Shown here: positions 24,021 through 36,406 of the stretch, one piece after another
How the letters are laid out: every line of letters starts with the position of its first letter
Numbering within the stretch: position 1 is the first letter of the stretch
Source of the DNA: Nitrospirota bacterium
GTDB taxonomy: Bacteria > Nitrospirota > UBA9217
Length of the DNA stretch: 42,949 nucleotides
Direction of reading: 5' to 3'
NCBI GenBank assembly: GCA_021814615.1
Contig: JAKAHZ010000014.1
Span: 1 to 42,949, forward strand
Translations under genes and position numbers: made by a program
The notes under the pieces: generated by a model
What the model was told of the DNA's origin: nothing
Seen by the model: only the letters and a program-made list of their open reading frames with translations
The model's database searches: none

Positions 24021-24380
24021 CTAGCGTTTCTCGCCCAGCATGAGCGGAACGCCCCGGCGAAGGGCGTCGAAGTACATCTCGAGCAGGCTTTTCAGGTCGC
24101 CGGTATAGTTCTTCACGAGGAGATATGCGGCGGGGCCGGCATCCTTTCCGTCGGCATTGATGCGGAGGCTGAAGGAATGCGTCGCGAGATAGTATTCCAG
24201 ATTGGCCTGGAGCCGCGGAAAGAGCGCGCCCTTGGGCCTGACATAGCGGGCCCGGAAGGACATGTCCCGGCTCGCGTCCGGATCGTTCAAGGCAAGCTGG
24301 AAACCTGCCTCCTGCATGGCAGCATCGAGTGCCGCTGATTTGAAACTCAGTTCTTCGATGGGTGTGCGCTCTGGCAGCAT
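24021..24380 (-). CDS. Hypothetical protein, about 120 residues
   Basis: I do not recognise this protein. It has no signal peptide or membrane segment. The visible pattern is a helix-rich C-terminus (GDLKSLLEMYFDALRRGVPLML) and a central segment with RARYVRPKGALFPRLQANLEYY. The start at 24380 has GAGGA eight bases upstream; ATG 24395 gives five more residues but a poorly placed ribosome site. A clear promoter (24420-24448) and convergence with hsp20 at a shared terminator support its being real. Confidence 0.7.
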   Translation of the reverse strand: MLPERTPIEELSFKSAALDAAMQEAGFQLALNDPDASRDMSFRARYVRPKGALFPRLQANLEYYLATHSFSLRINADGKDAGPAAYLLVKNYTGDLKSLLEMYFDALRRGVPLMLGEKR

Positions 24381-24419
24381 GGGTCCGGTCCTCATACTTC
24401 TTGCTCGGCAATGCCGTGT

Positions 24420-24448
24420 ATTATAGTAAAAAAGAGCGCAACTGTCCA
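24420..24448 (-). promoter_or_regulatory. Promoter of the hypothetical gene at 24021
   Basis: TGGACA (24448-24443), a 17-base spacer and perfect TATAAT (24425-24420) on the minus strand. Confidence 0.7.
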
Positions 24449-24476
24449 TTGCCGCAACACTCATTCTGCCACAAAG

Positions 24477-24505
24477 TTGCAACAGAACGCGCCATTCCCT
24501 ATAAT
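24477..24505 (+). promoter_or_regulatory. Promoter of M20 peptidase gene
   Basis: TTGCAA (24477-24482), a 17-base spacer and perfect TATAAT (24500-24505), giving a leader of about 58 bases before the ATG at 24570. It diverges from the promoter at 24420-24448. Confidence 0.75.
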
Positions 24506-24569
24506 GTTCCCTGCTGACTGAGGAACGAATCCAGCAGAGCAGGCCATTCTTTCGAAGCAAGGAGTCAAT

Positions 24570-25973
24570 ATGGAAACGAATCTCGTGTCGCAGGCGCTCG
24601 CTCGTTTTACCACATCCCGCAACGATCTGCTCCAGGAACTCAAGGACCTCGTAAGCATGCCGAGCGTCAGCTTTCCGGGATTCGACGCGAAACCGGTCCG
24701 TTCCTGCGCAGAGGCCGTCGCAGCGCTTCTCAGAACGAACGGGATCGAGGATGTGCGGATGCTCGATGCGGGCACGGGATATCCTTCCGTCTTCGGCCAG
24801 TGGACCCAGGCTCCGGACATGCCCACCGTGCTCCTCTACGCCCACTATGATGTACAGCCCGTGGGCCGTGAAGAGCTCTGGACGACGCCGCCTTTCCGGC
24901 CTGCGGTGCGGAGCAACAGGCTCTATGGCCGGGGCGCTGCCGATGACAAGGGCGGCGCCATGATGCACGTGGCGGCGATCTCTTCCTTTCTCCGGGGGCC
25001 CGGCCGGCTTCCGATCAACGTCAAGGTTTTGATCGAGGGCGAGGAGGAAGTGGGTTCGTCCAATCTCGAGAAGCTGCTGAAGAGCCACAGCGATCTCCTG
25101 TCGGCGGACGCCGTGGTGATCGCGGACAGCGAGAACTTCGACACAGGCCACCCTTCCCTTACCGCCTCGTTGCGCGGCATCGTCACCGTCACGGTGGAGG
25201 TGCGCTCGCTCGGTTCGAGCGTTCATTCCGGCACCTGGGGAGGTCCCCTGCCCGATCCCGTCATGGCGCTCGCGAAGATGATCGCCACGCTTGCCGACGA
25301 TCAGGGCCGTCCCGCAATCCCCGGCATTATGGACAGGGTCCGCACCCTCTCCGGCCGGGACCGGCAGAGCATGGAATCGTTGCCTGCGCGCGAAGAGGAT
25401 TTCCGGAAGCAATCCAGGCTCCTGGAGGGAGTGCCGATCATCGGCGGTCCGGGAACGGTGTACGAAAAGATGTGGTACCGCCCCTCCATAGCCGTGAATG
25501 CCTTCGAGGCGAGCAGCAGGAAACAGGCGGCAAATATCGTCAATGACACGGCCTGGGCGCGCATCGGCATCCGCATCGTGCCGGACATGGACCCGCAGGA
25601 AACGCTCGATATGCTCCGGAACCACCTCGTGAAGCAGGCTCCCTGGGGCGTGCAGGTCGATGTGCGGCCGGAATCGCCCTCGAACTGGTGGCGAACGGAC
25701 ACATCAGGCCCCGTGTTCGCAGCCGCACTCCAGGCGCTTGAGGCGGGCTACGGCAGGAAGCCGGCCATCGTCGGCGCCGGCGGCTCCATCCCCTTCGTCC
25801 GCACGATCACCGAGACCCTGGGAGGCGTGCCTGCGCTCCTCTTCGGCGTGGGAGACCCCTATTCCGCCGCGCACTCGGAGAATGAAAGCCTGGATCTTTC
25901 CGATTGGGAGAGCGCCTGCAAAAGCATGATCCACTTCCTCGGGAACCTGGCGAAAGCCGCTGGAAAATCCTGA
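24570..25973 (+). CDS. M20 family metallopeptidase (dipeptidase)
   Basis: Cytoplasmic di-zinc peptidase of 467 residues, ArgE/DapE/CNDP-like. Metal ligands are visible in YAHYDVQPVG (His, Asp), GRGAADDKGGA (bridging Asp), EGEEEVGSSN (catalytic Glu and ligand Glu), IADSENF (Asp) and, near the C-terminus, AAHSENE (His). The lid/dimerisation domain sits between about 205 and 350. AGGAG lies five bases before the ATG. It is monocistronic. The likely substrates are dipeptides; other M20 activities cannot be excluded. Confidence 0.93.
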   Translation: METNLVSQALARFTTSRNDLLQELKDLVSMPSVSFPGFDAKPVRSCAEAVAALLRTNGIEDVRMLDAGTGYPSVFGQWTQAPDMPTVLLYAHYDVQPVGREELWTTPPFRPAVRSNRLYGRGAADDKGGAMMHVAAISSFLRGPGRLPINVKVLIEGEEEVGSSNLEKLLKSHSDLLSADAVVIADSENFDTGHPSLTASLRGIVTVTVEVRSLGSSVHSGTWGGPLPDPVMALAKMIATLADDQGRPAIPGIMDRVRTLSGRDRQSMESLPAREEDFRKQSRLLEGVPIIGGPGTVYEKMWYRPSIAVNAFEASSRKQAANIVNDTAWARIGIRIVPDMDPQETLDMLRNHLVKQAPWGVQVDVRPESPSNWWRTDTSGPVFAAALQALEAGYGRKPAIVGAGGSIPFVRTITETLGGVPALLFGVGDPYSAAHSENESLDLSDWESACKSMIHFLGNLAKAAGKS

Positions 25974-26030
25974 GATCGCCGGGGCGATGCGCGCTCCCGA
26001 GCGCCGCAGAAATCACGCTTTCCTCGTGGC

Positions 26031-26066
26031 AAATAAAAAACGGCATGGCCGCGCTGGCCATGCCGT
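26031..26066 (-). terminator. Rho-independent terminator after SurA-like gene
   Basis: ACGGCATGGCC pairs with GGCCATGCCGT around a short GC-rich loop and is followed on the minus strand by TTTTTTATTT. It also faces the M20 gene and may end both transcripts. Confidence 0.9.
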
Positions 26067-26094
26067 CTGTTTCGTTTCCGTTGAGGGAAGCGAA

Positions 26095-26784
26095 CTACGA
26101 CTCCATGGACTTTCCCTTGACGATGGTGGCCTTCTTCGCGAGCTCCTGCACATAGGCTTCGAGCGCGGAGTTCCGCTTCTCCGAGAGCATCTGCTGTTTG
26201 AAGGTGGTCTTGTTCTTCTCGAAATCGCCGGGCTTTGCCTTCGGATTCCGTGACGCATAGGCCGACGCCACCTCGAGGTCCGTCACCGCCACGCTGTCCT
26301 CGACGAGCCGCTCGATCTTCCGCTTCAGCAGGTAATCCCGCTGCGTCTCCTCGAACACGCTCGGCTTCATATTGATGTAATCGAGGTACCGCTCGTATTC
26401 CGCCTGGCTGAACTGCCCCTGGGGAGCGAAAGACGGCACGGACATGATCGCGCGCCGGACTTCGTCGTCGGACACCGTGATGCCGATGCGCTTCGCCTCC
26501 TGGACCAGGAGCCGGTTCTGGATCAGATCGCGGAGAGCCTGGTCCTGCAGCGTCTTCGCCATCGAATCGTTGAACTGGTCCTTGAAGATCTGCCGGTAGG
26601 TCTCCACCATGTTCCGGTACACCCGGCCGACCTCGCTCGACGTGATGATGTCTCCGTTCACCTTCGCAGCCACGCCCTGCCCGCTCTGGGACGGATAGAT
26701 CCCGAAGAACAGGAACGTCACGATGATCACCGCAAGAATGCCCCACATGATCCAATTCATGTGTTTCCGCATTTGTTCCAGCAT
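26095..26784 (-). CDS. SurA N-terminal domain protein (PpiD/SurA-like chaperone without PPIase domain)
   Basis: A 229-residue membrane-anchored periplasmic chaperone. A cytoplasmic stub and one transmembrane helix (about 11-28) are followed by a SurA_N-type domain (VNGDIITSSEVGRVYRNM ... LIQNRLLVQEAKRIGI). The protein ends with a helical tail and has no parvulin domain, unlike full PpiD (about 620 residues). GAGGGGG lies about ten bases before the ATG. It follows gatB in the same direction across a heptamer array and is ended by a terminator. A role in folding secreted or outer-membrane proteins is inferred. Confidence 0.87.
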   Translation of the reverse strand: MLEQMRKHMNWIMWGILAVIIVTFLFFGIYPSQSGQGVAAKVNGDIITSSEVGRVYRNMVETYRQIFKDQFNDSMAKTLQDQALRDLIQNRLLVQEAKRIGITVSDDEVRRAIMSVPSFAPQGQFSQAEYERYLDYINMKPSVFEETQRDYLLKRKIERLVEDSVAVTDLEVASAYASRNPKAKPGDFEKNKTTFKQQMLSEKRNSALEAYVQELAKKATIVKGKSMES

Positions 26785-26857
26785 GCTCTATACCCCCTCA
26801 CTGATTTCTTTCGAAATAGTTCCCAGCAAAGTTAACGATGCTTCTGAAGTTGCTCTG

Positions 26858-26897
26858 TACTTGGTACTTGGTACTTGGTACTTGGTACTTGGTACTG
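26858..26897. repeat. TACTTGG heptamer array, five perfect copies
   Basis: Five exact tandem copies of TACTTGG (26858-26892) followed by a partial unit. It lies four bases beyond the gatB stop codon on the minus strand. The word is the same as in the array at 12936-13062. Confidence 0.95.
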
Positions 26898-26901
26898 TCT
26901 T

Positions 26902-28332
<1,431 letters not shown>

Positions 28333-28353
28333 AGATCAAGAGCCTCCAGAACC

Positions 28354-28437
28354 TTTTCGCCACGAAGACACGAAGGCTCGAAGAAAGACCGCCTCAATCT
28401 TCTTCGCGTCTTTGCGGCTTTGTGGCAGGGTTTTGTT
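28354..28437. repeat. CACGAAGA/TCTTTGCG octamer arrays, inverted pair
   Basis: The left arm has CACGAAGA, CACGAAGG, CTCGAAGA units and the right arm TCTTCGCG, TCTTTGCG, GCTTTGTG. The arms are complementary. It abuts the gatA stop codon on the minus strand and ends shortly before the gatB ribosome site. Confidence 0.75.
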
Positions 28438-29895
28438 TTACAGTTTCGCTCGCCTCTTATGCCAGTCCGTCGCCTGTTCGTAGGCGAAGGAGGCGCGGAA
28501 CACCGATTCTTCGTCGAAGTGGCGCCCCAGGATCTGCAGCCCGATGGGCAGGTTGTTCTGCGTGAATCCGCAGGGAATCGAGATGCCGGGAATGCCAGCC
28601 AGGTTCACGCTGATCGTGAAGATATCGGACAAATACATCTGGAGCGGATCAGCCGACTTTTCGCCGATCTTGAAGGCCGCCGTCGGCGCCGTGGGCGTGG
28701 CGATTACATCCACCTTTTTGAATGCCTCGTCGAAATCGCGCTTGATCAGCGTGCGCACCTGCTGGCCCTTCTTGTAGAAGGCGTCGTAATAGCCCGCGGA
28801 AAGCGCATAGGTGCCGAGCATGATCCTGCGCTTCACTTCCGGGCCGAAGCCCTGGCTGCGCGACTGCAGGTACAGATCCAGGAGGTCCTTCGCGCCGGAA
28901 GCGCGGACCCCGTACTTCACGCCGTCGTACCGCGCCAGGTTGGAACTCGCCTCGGAAGTCGCCAGGATGTAATAGGTCGCGACCGCGTAGGCCGTATGGG
29001 GCAGGGACACATCCACCACCGACGCGCCGAGCGATTCCAGCGTCTTCACCGCATCGCGGACGGCTTTTTCCACCGCCGGGTCCATGCCATCGATGAAATA
29101 TTCCTTCGGGATGCCGATCTTCATCCCCTTCACGTCCCTGGCGAGCGACGCCGTGTAATCGGGCACCGGCAGATCGACGGAGGTGGAATCGCGCCGGTCA
29201 TGTCCGGCGATAAGGTTCATAAGGATAGCTGCGTCGGTCACGTCCTTGGTGATCGGACCGATCTGATCGAGCGACGATGCGAAGGCAACGAGGCCGTAGC
29301 GCGACACGCGGCCGTAGGTCGGCTTCAAGCCCACCACGCCGCAGCAGGCGGCGGGCTGGCGGATGGACCCGCCGGTGTCCGAACCGAGGGCAGCGATGCA
29401 TTCTCCCGCAGCCACTGCAGCCGCGGATCCGCCGCTCGATCCGCCGGGGATGCGCTCGAGGTCCCAGGGATTCCGCGTGATGAAGAAGCCCGAGTTCTCC
29501 GTGGACGAGCCCATGGCAAATTCGTCCATATTCACCTTGCCCGGCATGACAAAACCGGCGCCCTTCAGTTTCGCAACGACTGTAGCGTCATAGGGCGGCA
29601 CGAAATTCCCGAGGATCTTCGAAGCGCAGGTGGTGAGCGTTCCCTCGGTGCACATGTTGTCCTTGATCGCCACAGGAATGCCCAGAACCGGCGATGCGGA
29701 TCCCGACGAGCGTTGTTTATCCGCGGCATCCGCCTGGGAGGCAGCCGCGGCCTCGGTAACGGTGATGTATGCCTTCACCTTCCCGTCCACGGCCTTGATG
29801 CGCGCCTGGACGGAGTCGGAGATCGCCCGCGACGTGGTCTCGCCTTTCTTCAGCATCTCCTGCAGTTCGTGGATCGTGAGGCTGTATAACTCCAT
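28438..29895 (-). CDS. gatA: Asp-tRNA(Asn)/Glu-tRNA(Gln) amidotransferase subunit A
   Basis: The 485-residue amidase subunit of GatCAB, releasing ammonia from glutamine. The amidase signature is clear: GIPVAIKDN carries the catalytic Lys near residue 77, and [14 protein letters not shown] with the following [11 protein letters not shown] carries the two catalytic serines. AAGGAG lies upstream of the ATG at 29895. The order on the minus strand is gatC-panD-gatA-gatB. Presence of the set implies that Asn-tRNA or Gln-tRNA is made by the indirect route. Confidence 0.98.
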   Translation of the reverse strand: MELYSLTIHELQEMLKKGETTSRAISDSVQARIKAVDGKVKAYITVTEAAAASQADAADKQRSSGSASPVLGIPVAIKDNMCTEGTLTTCASKILGNFVPPYDATVVAKLKGAGFVMPGKVNMDEFAMGSSTENSGFFITRNPWDLERIPGGSSGGSAAAVAAGECIAALGSDTGGSIRQPAACCGVVGLKPTYGRVSRYGLVAFASSLDQIGPITKDVTDAAILMNLIAGHDRRDSTSVDLPVPDYTASLARDVKGMKIGIPKEYFIDGMDPAVEKAVRDAVKTLESLGASVVDVSLPHTAYAVATYYILATSEASSNLARYDGVKYGVRASGAKDLLDLYLQSRSQGFGPEVKRRIMLGTYALSAGYYDAFYKKGQQVRTLIKRDFDEAFKKVDVIATPTAPTAAFKIGEKSADPLQMYLSDIFTISVNLAGIPGISIPCGFTQNNLPIGLQILGRHFDEESVFRASFAYEQATDWHKRRAKL

Positions 29896-29931
29896 GATTG
29901 CTCCTTCGGAACGGGAAAAGTGACGGCAGCG

Positions 29932-30282
29932 CTACGGCTTGATCCTGTTGTTCTCGTCGACGTAGACGAGTTTTGGCTTGAAGGTCTTGAGTTCCTGCTC
30001 GTTGTAGTATTCGTAGCAGAACACGATGACCTTGTCGCCCTTGGCGCCCTTCCGCGCCGTGGGACCGTTCAGGACCATCTCGCCTGCGCCGCGCTTGCCC
30101 GGGATGACGTAGGTCTCGAACCGCTCGCCGTTGTTCAGGTTCGAAACGCTCACCTGCTCGTAGTGCAGGATGCCCGCCTCTTCCAGCAGGATCGGGTCCA
30201 CGGTCAGGCTTCCCTCGTAATCAAGGTTCGCGTCCGTCACCGTTGCGCGGTGAATCTTGGATCGAAGCATTAAACGTAACAT
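29932..30282 (-). CDS. panD: Aspartate 1-decarboxylase
   Basis: A 116-residue pyruvoyl enzyme making beta-alanine for pantothenate and CoA. Self-cleavage occurs between Gly24 and Ser25, both present in DYEGSL at exactly those positions. The N-terminus [16 protein letters not shown] aligns with the family start, and AAGGAG precedes the ATG. It is inserted between gatC and gatA, an unexpected place; no other pan gene is in the window. Confidence 0.97.
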   Translation of the reverse strand: MLRLMLRSKIHRATVTDANLDYEGSLTVDPILLEEAGILHYEQVSVSNLNNGERFETYVIPGKRGAGEMVLNGPTARKGAKGDKVIVFCYEYYNEQELKTFKPKLVYVDENNRIKP

Positions 30283-30300
30283 GGGTCTCCTTATAAGTCC

Positions 30301-30373
30301 GTCAGGCGCTAGACGTCAGGCGAAAAGCATTTCGCCCTATCGCCTTTGCTCCTGCCGCCTTGCGGCTTCTGTC
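30301..30373. repeat. GTCAGGC-type heptamer array
   Basis: Seven-base words (GTCAGGC, GCTAGAC, GTCAGGC, GAAAAGC, then TGCCGCC, TTGCGGC, TTCTGTC) in two partly complementary arms. It touches the gatC stop codon on the minus strand. Confidence 0.65.
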
Positions 30374-30659
30374 ATTCGATAATTTTCGGCACCTTGTAAT
30401 GGCCGGCGGCCTTTTCCGGAGCGTTCGCCAGCGCGCGCTCCTGCGAAAGGCTCGGTTCCACCGCATCGTCGCGCATGACGTTTTTCATATCCAGCACATG
30501 CGCCGTGGGTTCGACGCCCTTCGTGTCCAGCTCGTTCAGTTTCTCCACATAGGTGAGAATGTTCGACAGCTGGTCAGTGAGCTTTGCTTTTTCCTGGTCC
30601 GAAAGCTCCAGCCTCGCCAGCTTGGCTACGTGCTCCACTTCCTGTTGTGAGATCTTCAT
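30372..30659 (-). CDS. gatC: Asp-tRNA(Asn)/Glu-tRNA(Gln) amidotransferase subunit C
   Basis: The 95-residue helper subunit that stabilises GatA and bridges to GatB. The family start MKISQQEVEHVAKLARLEL and the DTKGVEPTAHVLDMKNVMRDD segment are diagnostic. GAGGT lies upstream of the ATG. It is the first gene of the gatC-panD-gatA-gatB run, separated from pcrA by a repeat array. Confidence 0.97.
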   Translation of the reverse strand: MKISQQEVEHVAKLARLELSDQEKAKLTDQLSNILTYVEKLNELDTKGVEPTAHVLDMKNVMRDDAVEPSLSQERALANAPEKAAGHYKVPKIIE

Positions 30660-30672
30660 GATCTACCTCTTT

Positions 30673-30760
30673 TCGACACTGATGACACTGAGAAAACCGA
30701 TGATGCATCGGCACGGATCAATGCCTTTTCATACGTTTCTGGCGGTGTCCTCAGTGTCTG
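30673..30760. repeat. GACACTGA-type short repeat, inverted arms
   Basis: GACACTGATGACACTGAG on the left and GTGTCCTCAGTGTC on the right, complementary, with degenerate words between. It lies seven bases beyond the pcrA stop codon on the minus strand. Confidence 0.6.
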
Positions 30761-30766
30761 AAAAAA

Positions 30767-33016
30767 TCAAATAACTTCCAGATTCGCGTACTTTTTCGCC
30801 AGGACCTTGACCCCATGCCCGGGAAAACTGACCACGATCTTGAGATCGTCGCCCGCGCCCTCGGTCCGTTGCACCGTGCCCATGCCGAATTTCGCGTGCT
30901 TCACCACCGCGCCGTTGTAAAAGGGATTCTTCGTTGACGGTGCTGCCGGCCGCACTACGGTCTCCGAAGCCATGGCCTTCTGCGGCGACCACGCGCTCTT
31001 GGCCGGCACCGACGAGTCCGCATCCTCCCAGCTCACATACCGCCTGCCTGATGGCGACGTATAGGTCGGGACGCCCGCCTCGCGGTCCAGGAGCTCCTGC
31101 GGGATCTCCTCGATGAACCGCGAGACCAGGTTCGCCTGCGGATAGCCGTAGAGTCTCCGCTCCGAGGCATGGGTCACGATCAGCCGCTCCCTGGCCCGTG
31201 TCATGCCGACATAGCAGAGACGGCGCTCCTCTTCCAGCTCGTCGTCGCTCTCCGCCGAGCGCGAATGGGGGAAGAGCCCTTCTTCCATGCCCACCATGAA
31301 GACCAGGGGAAACTCCAGTCCCTTGGCATTGTGCAGCGTCATGAGCGTGACGCTGTTCGCATTCGCCCGTTTTGCGCCGTCCGAGGCGGTCTGCTGCTCC
31401 ATGTCGGTGATCAGCGCCACCTGATCGAGGAACATGGCGAGGGTCGCGTCCTTGTTCTGCTCGGTGAAGTCCTCCGTTGCCGTGAGCAGTTCGTTCAGGT
31501 TCTCCACGCGCATCCTGCCCTCGATGGTCCGCTCCTCTTCGAGCGCCCGCGTGTACCCCGAATCCTGCAGCACGCGTCGGACAAGCTCCGTCAGCGTAAC
31601 AGCGGACATCTCCTCGCGCAACCGCTCCATGAAACCCGTGAAGTCGCGCAGTTTGCGTGCAGCCGCGGCGGTCAGCCCTGCTTCAGCCGGGTCCAGCGCG
31701 GCGGCATAGAGCGTCCTCCCCTGCCGCGATGCAGCCTCTTCCAAACGTTCGATCGTCGTGTCGCCGATCCCGCGCGCAGGCACATTGATAATCCTGCGCA
31801 GGCTCACCGCATCCGCCGGGTTGTGCAGCACCCGGAGATAGGCGATGATGTCCTTGATCTCCTTGCGGTCGTAGAACCGGAGGCCGCCGAAGATCCGGTA
31901 GGGGATGCCCCGCTGGCGCAGCGCGTCTTCGATGGCGCGGGACTGCGCGTTCGTCCGGTACAGGACGGCGATCTCGGAGAGCGCCCGCCCCTCGTCCACC
32001 CCCGCCTGGATCGAGCGGCAGAGGAACCGGGCCTCGTCCTTCTCGTCCGTTGCGGTGTAGCAGAGGATCTTCTCGCCGCCCCGGCGGTCGGTCCAGAGCG
32101 TCTTGCCCTTCCGGCCCAGATTGCGCGCCACCACGGCGCTCGCCGCGCCCAGGATGTTCTCCGTGGAGCGGTAGTTCTGCTCCAGCTTGATGACCACGGT
32201 CTCGGGAAAATCCTTCTCGAAGTTCAGGATGTTCGCGATGTCCGCGCCCCGGAACCGGTAGATGCTCTGGTCGTCATCGCCCACCACGCAGAGATTGTGA
32301 TGCGCCCCGGTCAGCAGCCGCACGAGCCGGTACTGGGCGTGGTTCGTGTCCTGGTACTCGTCGATCAGGATGTGCCGGAACAGCCGCTGAAAGGACGCCA
32401 GCACGTCGGGATGGCGCTCGAAGAGCTGCACGGTCAGCATCAGGAGGTCGTCGAAGTCGAGTGCATTGGCTTCCCGGAGCCGTTGGGCGTAGAGACCGTA
32501 CACCCGCGAAACGGCGTCGTCGAACCCGAACCCCGCGGCGGATTTCTCGAATTGGTCGTGGTCCTTCAGATTGTTTTTGAGGCTGCTGATCCTGCCCGCC
32601 ACGGCGCGCGGCTGATACTGCTTGTCGTCGATGCGCAGGTCCTGCATGCAGGTCTTGATCAGCGCGTTCCGGTCCGTCTCGTCGTAGATCACGAACTGCC
32701 GCTTGTACCCCAGCCGGTCGATGTACTGCCGCAGGATCCGCACGCAGGACGAATGGAAGGTGCTGATCCAGAGCCCGGCCAGGGGGATCCTGAGGAGCCG
32801 TTCCACGCGCTCCCGCATCTCGTTGGCAGACTTGTTCGTGAACGTGACGGCAAGGATGTTCCCCGGCGCCACGCCGCGCTCCCGGATCAGGTGCGCGATC
32901 CGGTAGGTGATCACCCGCGTCTTGCCGCTTCCCGCCCCTGCGAGGATCAGGAGCGGCCCGTCGCCATGCAGGACCGCCTGCTGCTGAGGCGGATTGAGAT
33001 CCTTCAAATAATCCAT
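30767..33016 (-). CDS. UvrD/PcrA-family ATP-dependent DNA helicase
   Basis: A 749-residue superfamily 1A 3'-5' helicase used in excision repair, replication restart and removal of RecA filaments. Walker A AGAGSGKT lies at 27-34, the Q-motif LNPPQQQAV at the start, Walker B as LIDEYQDTN, QSIYRFRGAD (motif III), and motif V/VI segments LMTLHNAKGLEF and CYVGMTRAR. The C-terminal VKHAKFGMGTV ... tail is the Tudor-like RNA-polymerase-binding module of PcrA, which favours PcrA over Rep. The ribosome site is weak. Confidence 0.96.
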   Translation of the reverse strand: MDYLKDLNPPQQQAVLHGDGPLLILAGAGSGKTRVITYRIAHLIRERGVAPGNILAVTFTNKSANEMRERVERLLRIPLAGLWISTFHSSCVRILRQYIDRLGYKRQFVIYDETDRNALIKTCMQDLRIDDKQYQPRAVAGRISSLKNNLKDHDQFEKSAAGFGFDDAVSRVYGLYAQRLREANALDFDDLLMLTVQLFERHPDVLASFQRLFRHILIDEYQDTNHAQYRLVRLLTGAHHNLCVVGDDDQSIYRFRGADIANILNFEKDFPETVVIKLEQNYRSTENILGAASAVVARNLGRKGKTLWTDRRGGEKILCYTATDEKDEARFLCRSIQAGVDEGRALSEIAVLYRTNAQSRAIEDALRQRGIPYRIFGGLRFYDRKEIKDIIAYLRVLHNPADAVSLRRIINVPARGIGDTTIERLEEAASRQGRTLYAAALDPAEAGLTAAAARKLRDFTGFMERLREEMSAVTLTELVRRVLQDSGYTRALEEERTIEGRMRVENLNELLTATEDFTEQNKDATLAMFLDQVALITDMEQQTASDGAKRANANSVTLMTLHNAKGLEFPLVFMVGMEEGLFPHSRSAESDDELEEERRLCYVGMTRARERLIVTHASERRLYGYPQANLVSRFIEEIPQELLDREAGVPTYTSPSGRRYVSWEDADSSVPAKSAWSPQKAMASETVVRPAAPSTKNPFYNGAVVKHAKFGMGTVQRTEGAGDDLKIVVSFPGHGVKVLAKKYANLEVI

Positions 33017-33028
33017 GGTAACACCGAA

Positions 33029-33108
33029 GGAGCCAGGAGACAGGAGCCAGAATTCAGAAGAACTGCTTCTCTTCTGACTCCTGACTACTGGCTTCTGACT
33101 CCTGCTTC
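33029..33108. repeat. Inverted heptamer arrays (AGCCAGG / TCCTGAC words)
   Basis: The left arm in phase is AGCCAGG, AGACAGG, AGCCAGA, ATTCAGA; the right arm is TTCTGAC, TCCTGAC, TACTGGC, TTCTGAC, TCCTGCT. The arms are complementary. It ends exactly at the glmS stop codon and begins 12 bases before the pcrA start. It has the same words as the array at 3139-3273. Confidence 0.88.
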
Positions 33109-34938
<1,830 letters not shown>

Positions 34939-35005
34939 AATTCACTGCTCTCCAATTCCATGACGACGCTCTTCCAAGATTACTTCGAACCGCCGGCCCG
35001 CTTCG

Positions 35006-36406
35006 TCACCTGTTCCCGGCAGCCTTCTTATCCTGAAGCATCTTTCTTCGCCTGCCGGCCACGCCTTCCTTGTTTTCCTGCGGCACGCGGGTGATCGCCA
35101 GGGCGTCGGGGGGCACGTCGCGGGTAATCGTCGCTCCCGCCGCAACCAGCGCGCCTTTTCCGATCCGGACCGGGGCCACGAGCTGGGCGTCGCTTCCTAT
35201 GAACACATCATCCTCGATCACGGTCCGGGACTTCGTGAATCCGTCGTAATTGCAGGTGATGACGCCGGCGCCGATATTCACGCCGCTGCCCACCGTCGCG
35301 TCGCCGATGTAGGACAGGTGGTTCGCCTTGCTCCCCTCGCCGATAACGGATTTCTTCACCTCGACGAAATTGCCGATCCTGGCGTTCACGGCGATCACCG
35401 TGCCCGGCCGGAGATGGGCAAAGGGGCCCACGGAAACGCGGTCGGAGATCGTCGACTGGTCGATCACGCAGTGATCCTTCACCGTCACGCCGCTCCCCAG
35501 AGAGCTGTCGGTGATCCGCGAGCCCGGGTAGACGACGCACCCTTCGCCGAGGGAGGTGGCCCCTTCGAGGCGCGTATGGGAATAGAGCACCACGTCGCGG
35601 CCGATGGTCACCTCAGGTCCGATGAACACCGTCGCCGGGTCCAGGAGCGTGACACCGTCGCGCATCCACCTCGCATTCGTCCGGTCCTGCAGGAACCGCT
35701 CCGCCCTGCTCAGGTCCTGCCGGGAGTTGATCCCCATTACCTCGTCCGTGTCGGAGCAGACCACCGACTCGACGCGCAGTTTCTTTTTCCTCGCCAGCGC
35801 GATGGTGTCGGGCAGATAGTACTCGTTCTGGGCATTCCGGTTCGAAAGGCCGCCGAGCGCGCCAAGCAGGAAGTCGCCGCGGAAACAGTAGATGCCTGCG
35901 TTCACCTCGGCGATCTTCTTCTGCTTCGCCGTGGCGTCCTTCTCCTCCACGATGCCGGTCACGCCGCCTTTGCTGCGCACGATCCGTCCGTAGCCCTGGG
36001 GCGCGTCCACGATCGCGGTCAACAGCGTGATTGCCGCCTTTTTCTTCCCATGAACATCGAGCAACGACCGGAGCGTCGCGGCGGAGAGGAGCGGCGTATC
36101 TGCACAGAGGACCATAACCGGCCCCGTTGCCGCTGCGATGGCGCCCGCGGCCTGCCGGACGGCGTGGCCCGTGCCGAGCTGCTGCTCCTGCAGCACCGTC
36201 TCGACGGGATAGCCGGCCAGGGCCTGCCGGACGCGGTCCGCCTGGTGTCCCAGGACCACCACGGTCCGTTCCGGATCGGTCCCGCCCACGGCGTCCAGCA
36301 CATGGAGCAGCATCGGCTTCCCGGCCACGGGATGGAGCGCCTTGGCAAGGGAGGACTTCATGCGCGTGCCCAAACCCGCTGCAAGGATAATGACGGTCGG
36401 TCTCAT
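35006..36406 (-). CDS. glmU: Bifunctional UDP-GlcNAc pyrophosphorylase / GlcN-1-P acetyltransferase
   Basis: A 466-residue bifunctional enzyme for the last two steps of UDP-GlcNAc synthesis. The N-terminal uridylyltransferase domain (about 1-230) has LAAGLGTRMKSSLAKALHP and the LCADTPLL metal site; the C-terminal left-handed beta helix (about 250-450) has the acetyltransferase motif KANHLSYIGDATVG. The ATG at 36406 overlaps the stop of the DUF502 gene (ATGA), so they are translationally coupled. It precedes glmS. Confidence 0.98.
   Translation of the reverse strand: MRPTVIILAAGLGTRMKSSLAKALHPVAGKPMLLHVLDAVGGTDPERTVVVLGHQADRVRQALAGYPVETVLQEQQLGTGHAVRQAAGAIAAATGPVMVLCADTPLLSAATLRSLLDVHGKKKAAITLLTAIVDAPQGYGRIVRSKGGVTGIVEEKDATAKQKKIAEVNAGIYCFRGDFLLGALGGLSNRNAQNEYYLPDTIALARKKKLRVESVVCSDTDEVMGINSRQDLSRAERFLQDRTNARWMRDGVTLLDPATVFIGPEVTIGRDVVLYSHTRLEGATSLGEGCVVYPGSRITDSSLGSGVTVKDHCVIDQSTISDRVSVGPFAHLRPGTVIAVNARIGNFVEVKKSVIGEGSKANHLSYIGDATVGSGVNIGAGVITCNYDGFTKSRTVIEDDVFIGSDAQLVAPVRIGKGALVAAGATITRDVPPDALAITRVPQENKEGVAGRRRKMLQDKKAAGNR

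Noticed and set aside
24021-25625. A long minus-strand open frame (534 codons) opposite the M20 peptidase
   Set aside because: Most of it is the antisense of the peptidase gene. Only the last part, from 24380 or 24395, has its own promoter and ribosome site, so only that part is annotated.
34939-35005. glmS ribozyme or riboswitch upstream of glmS
   Set aside because: The glmU-glmS gap is only 67 bases and shows no conserved ribozyme core.
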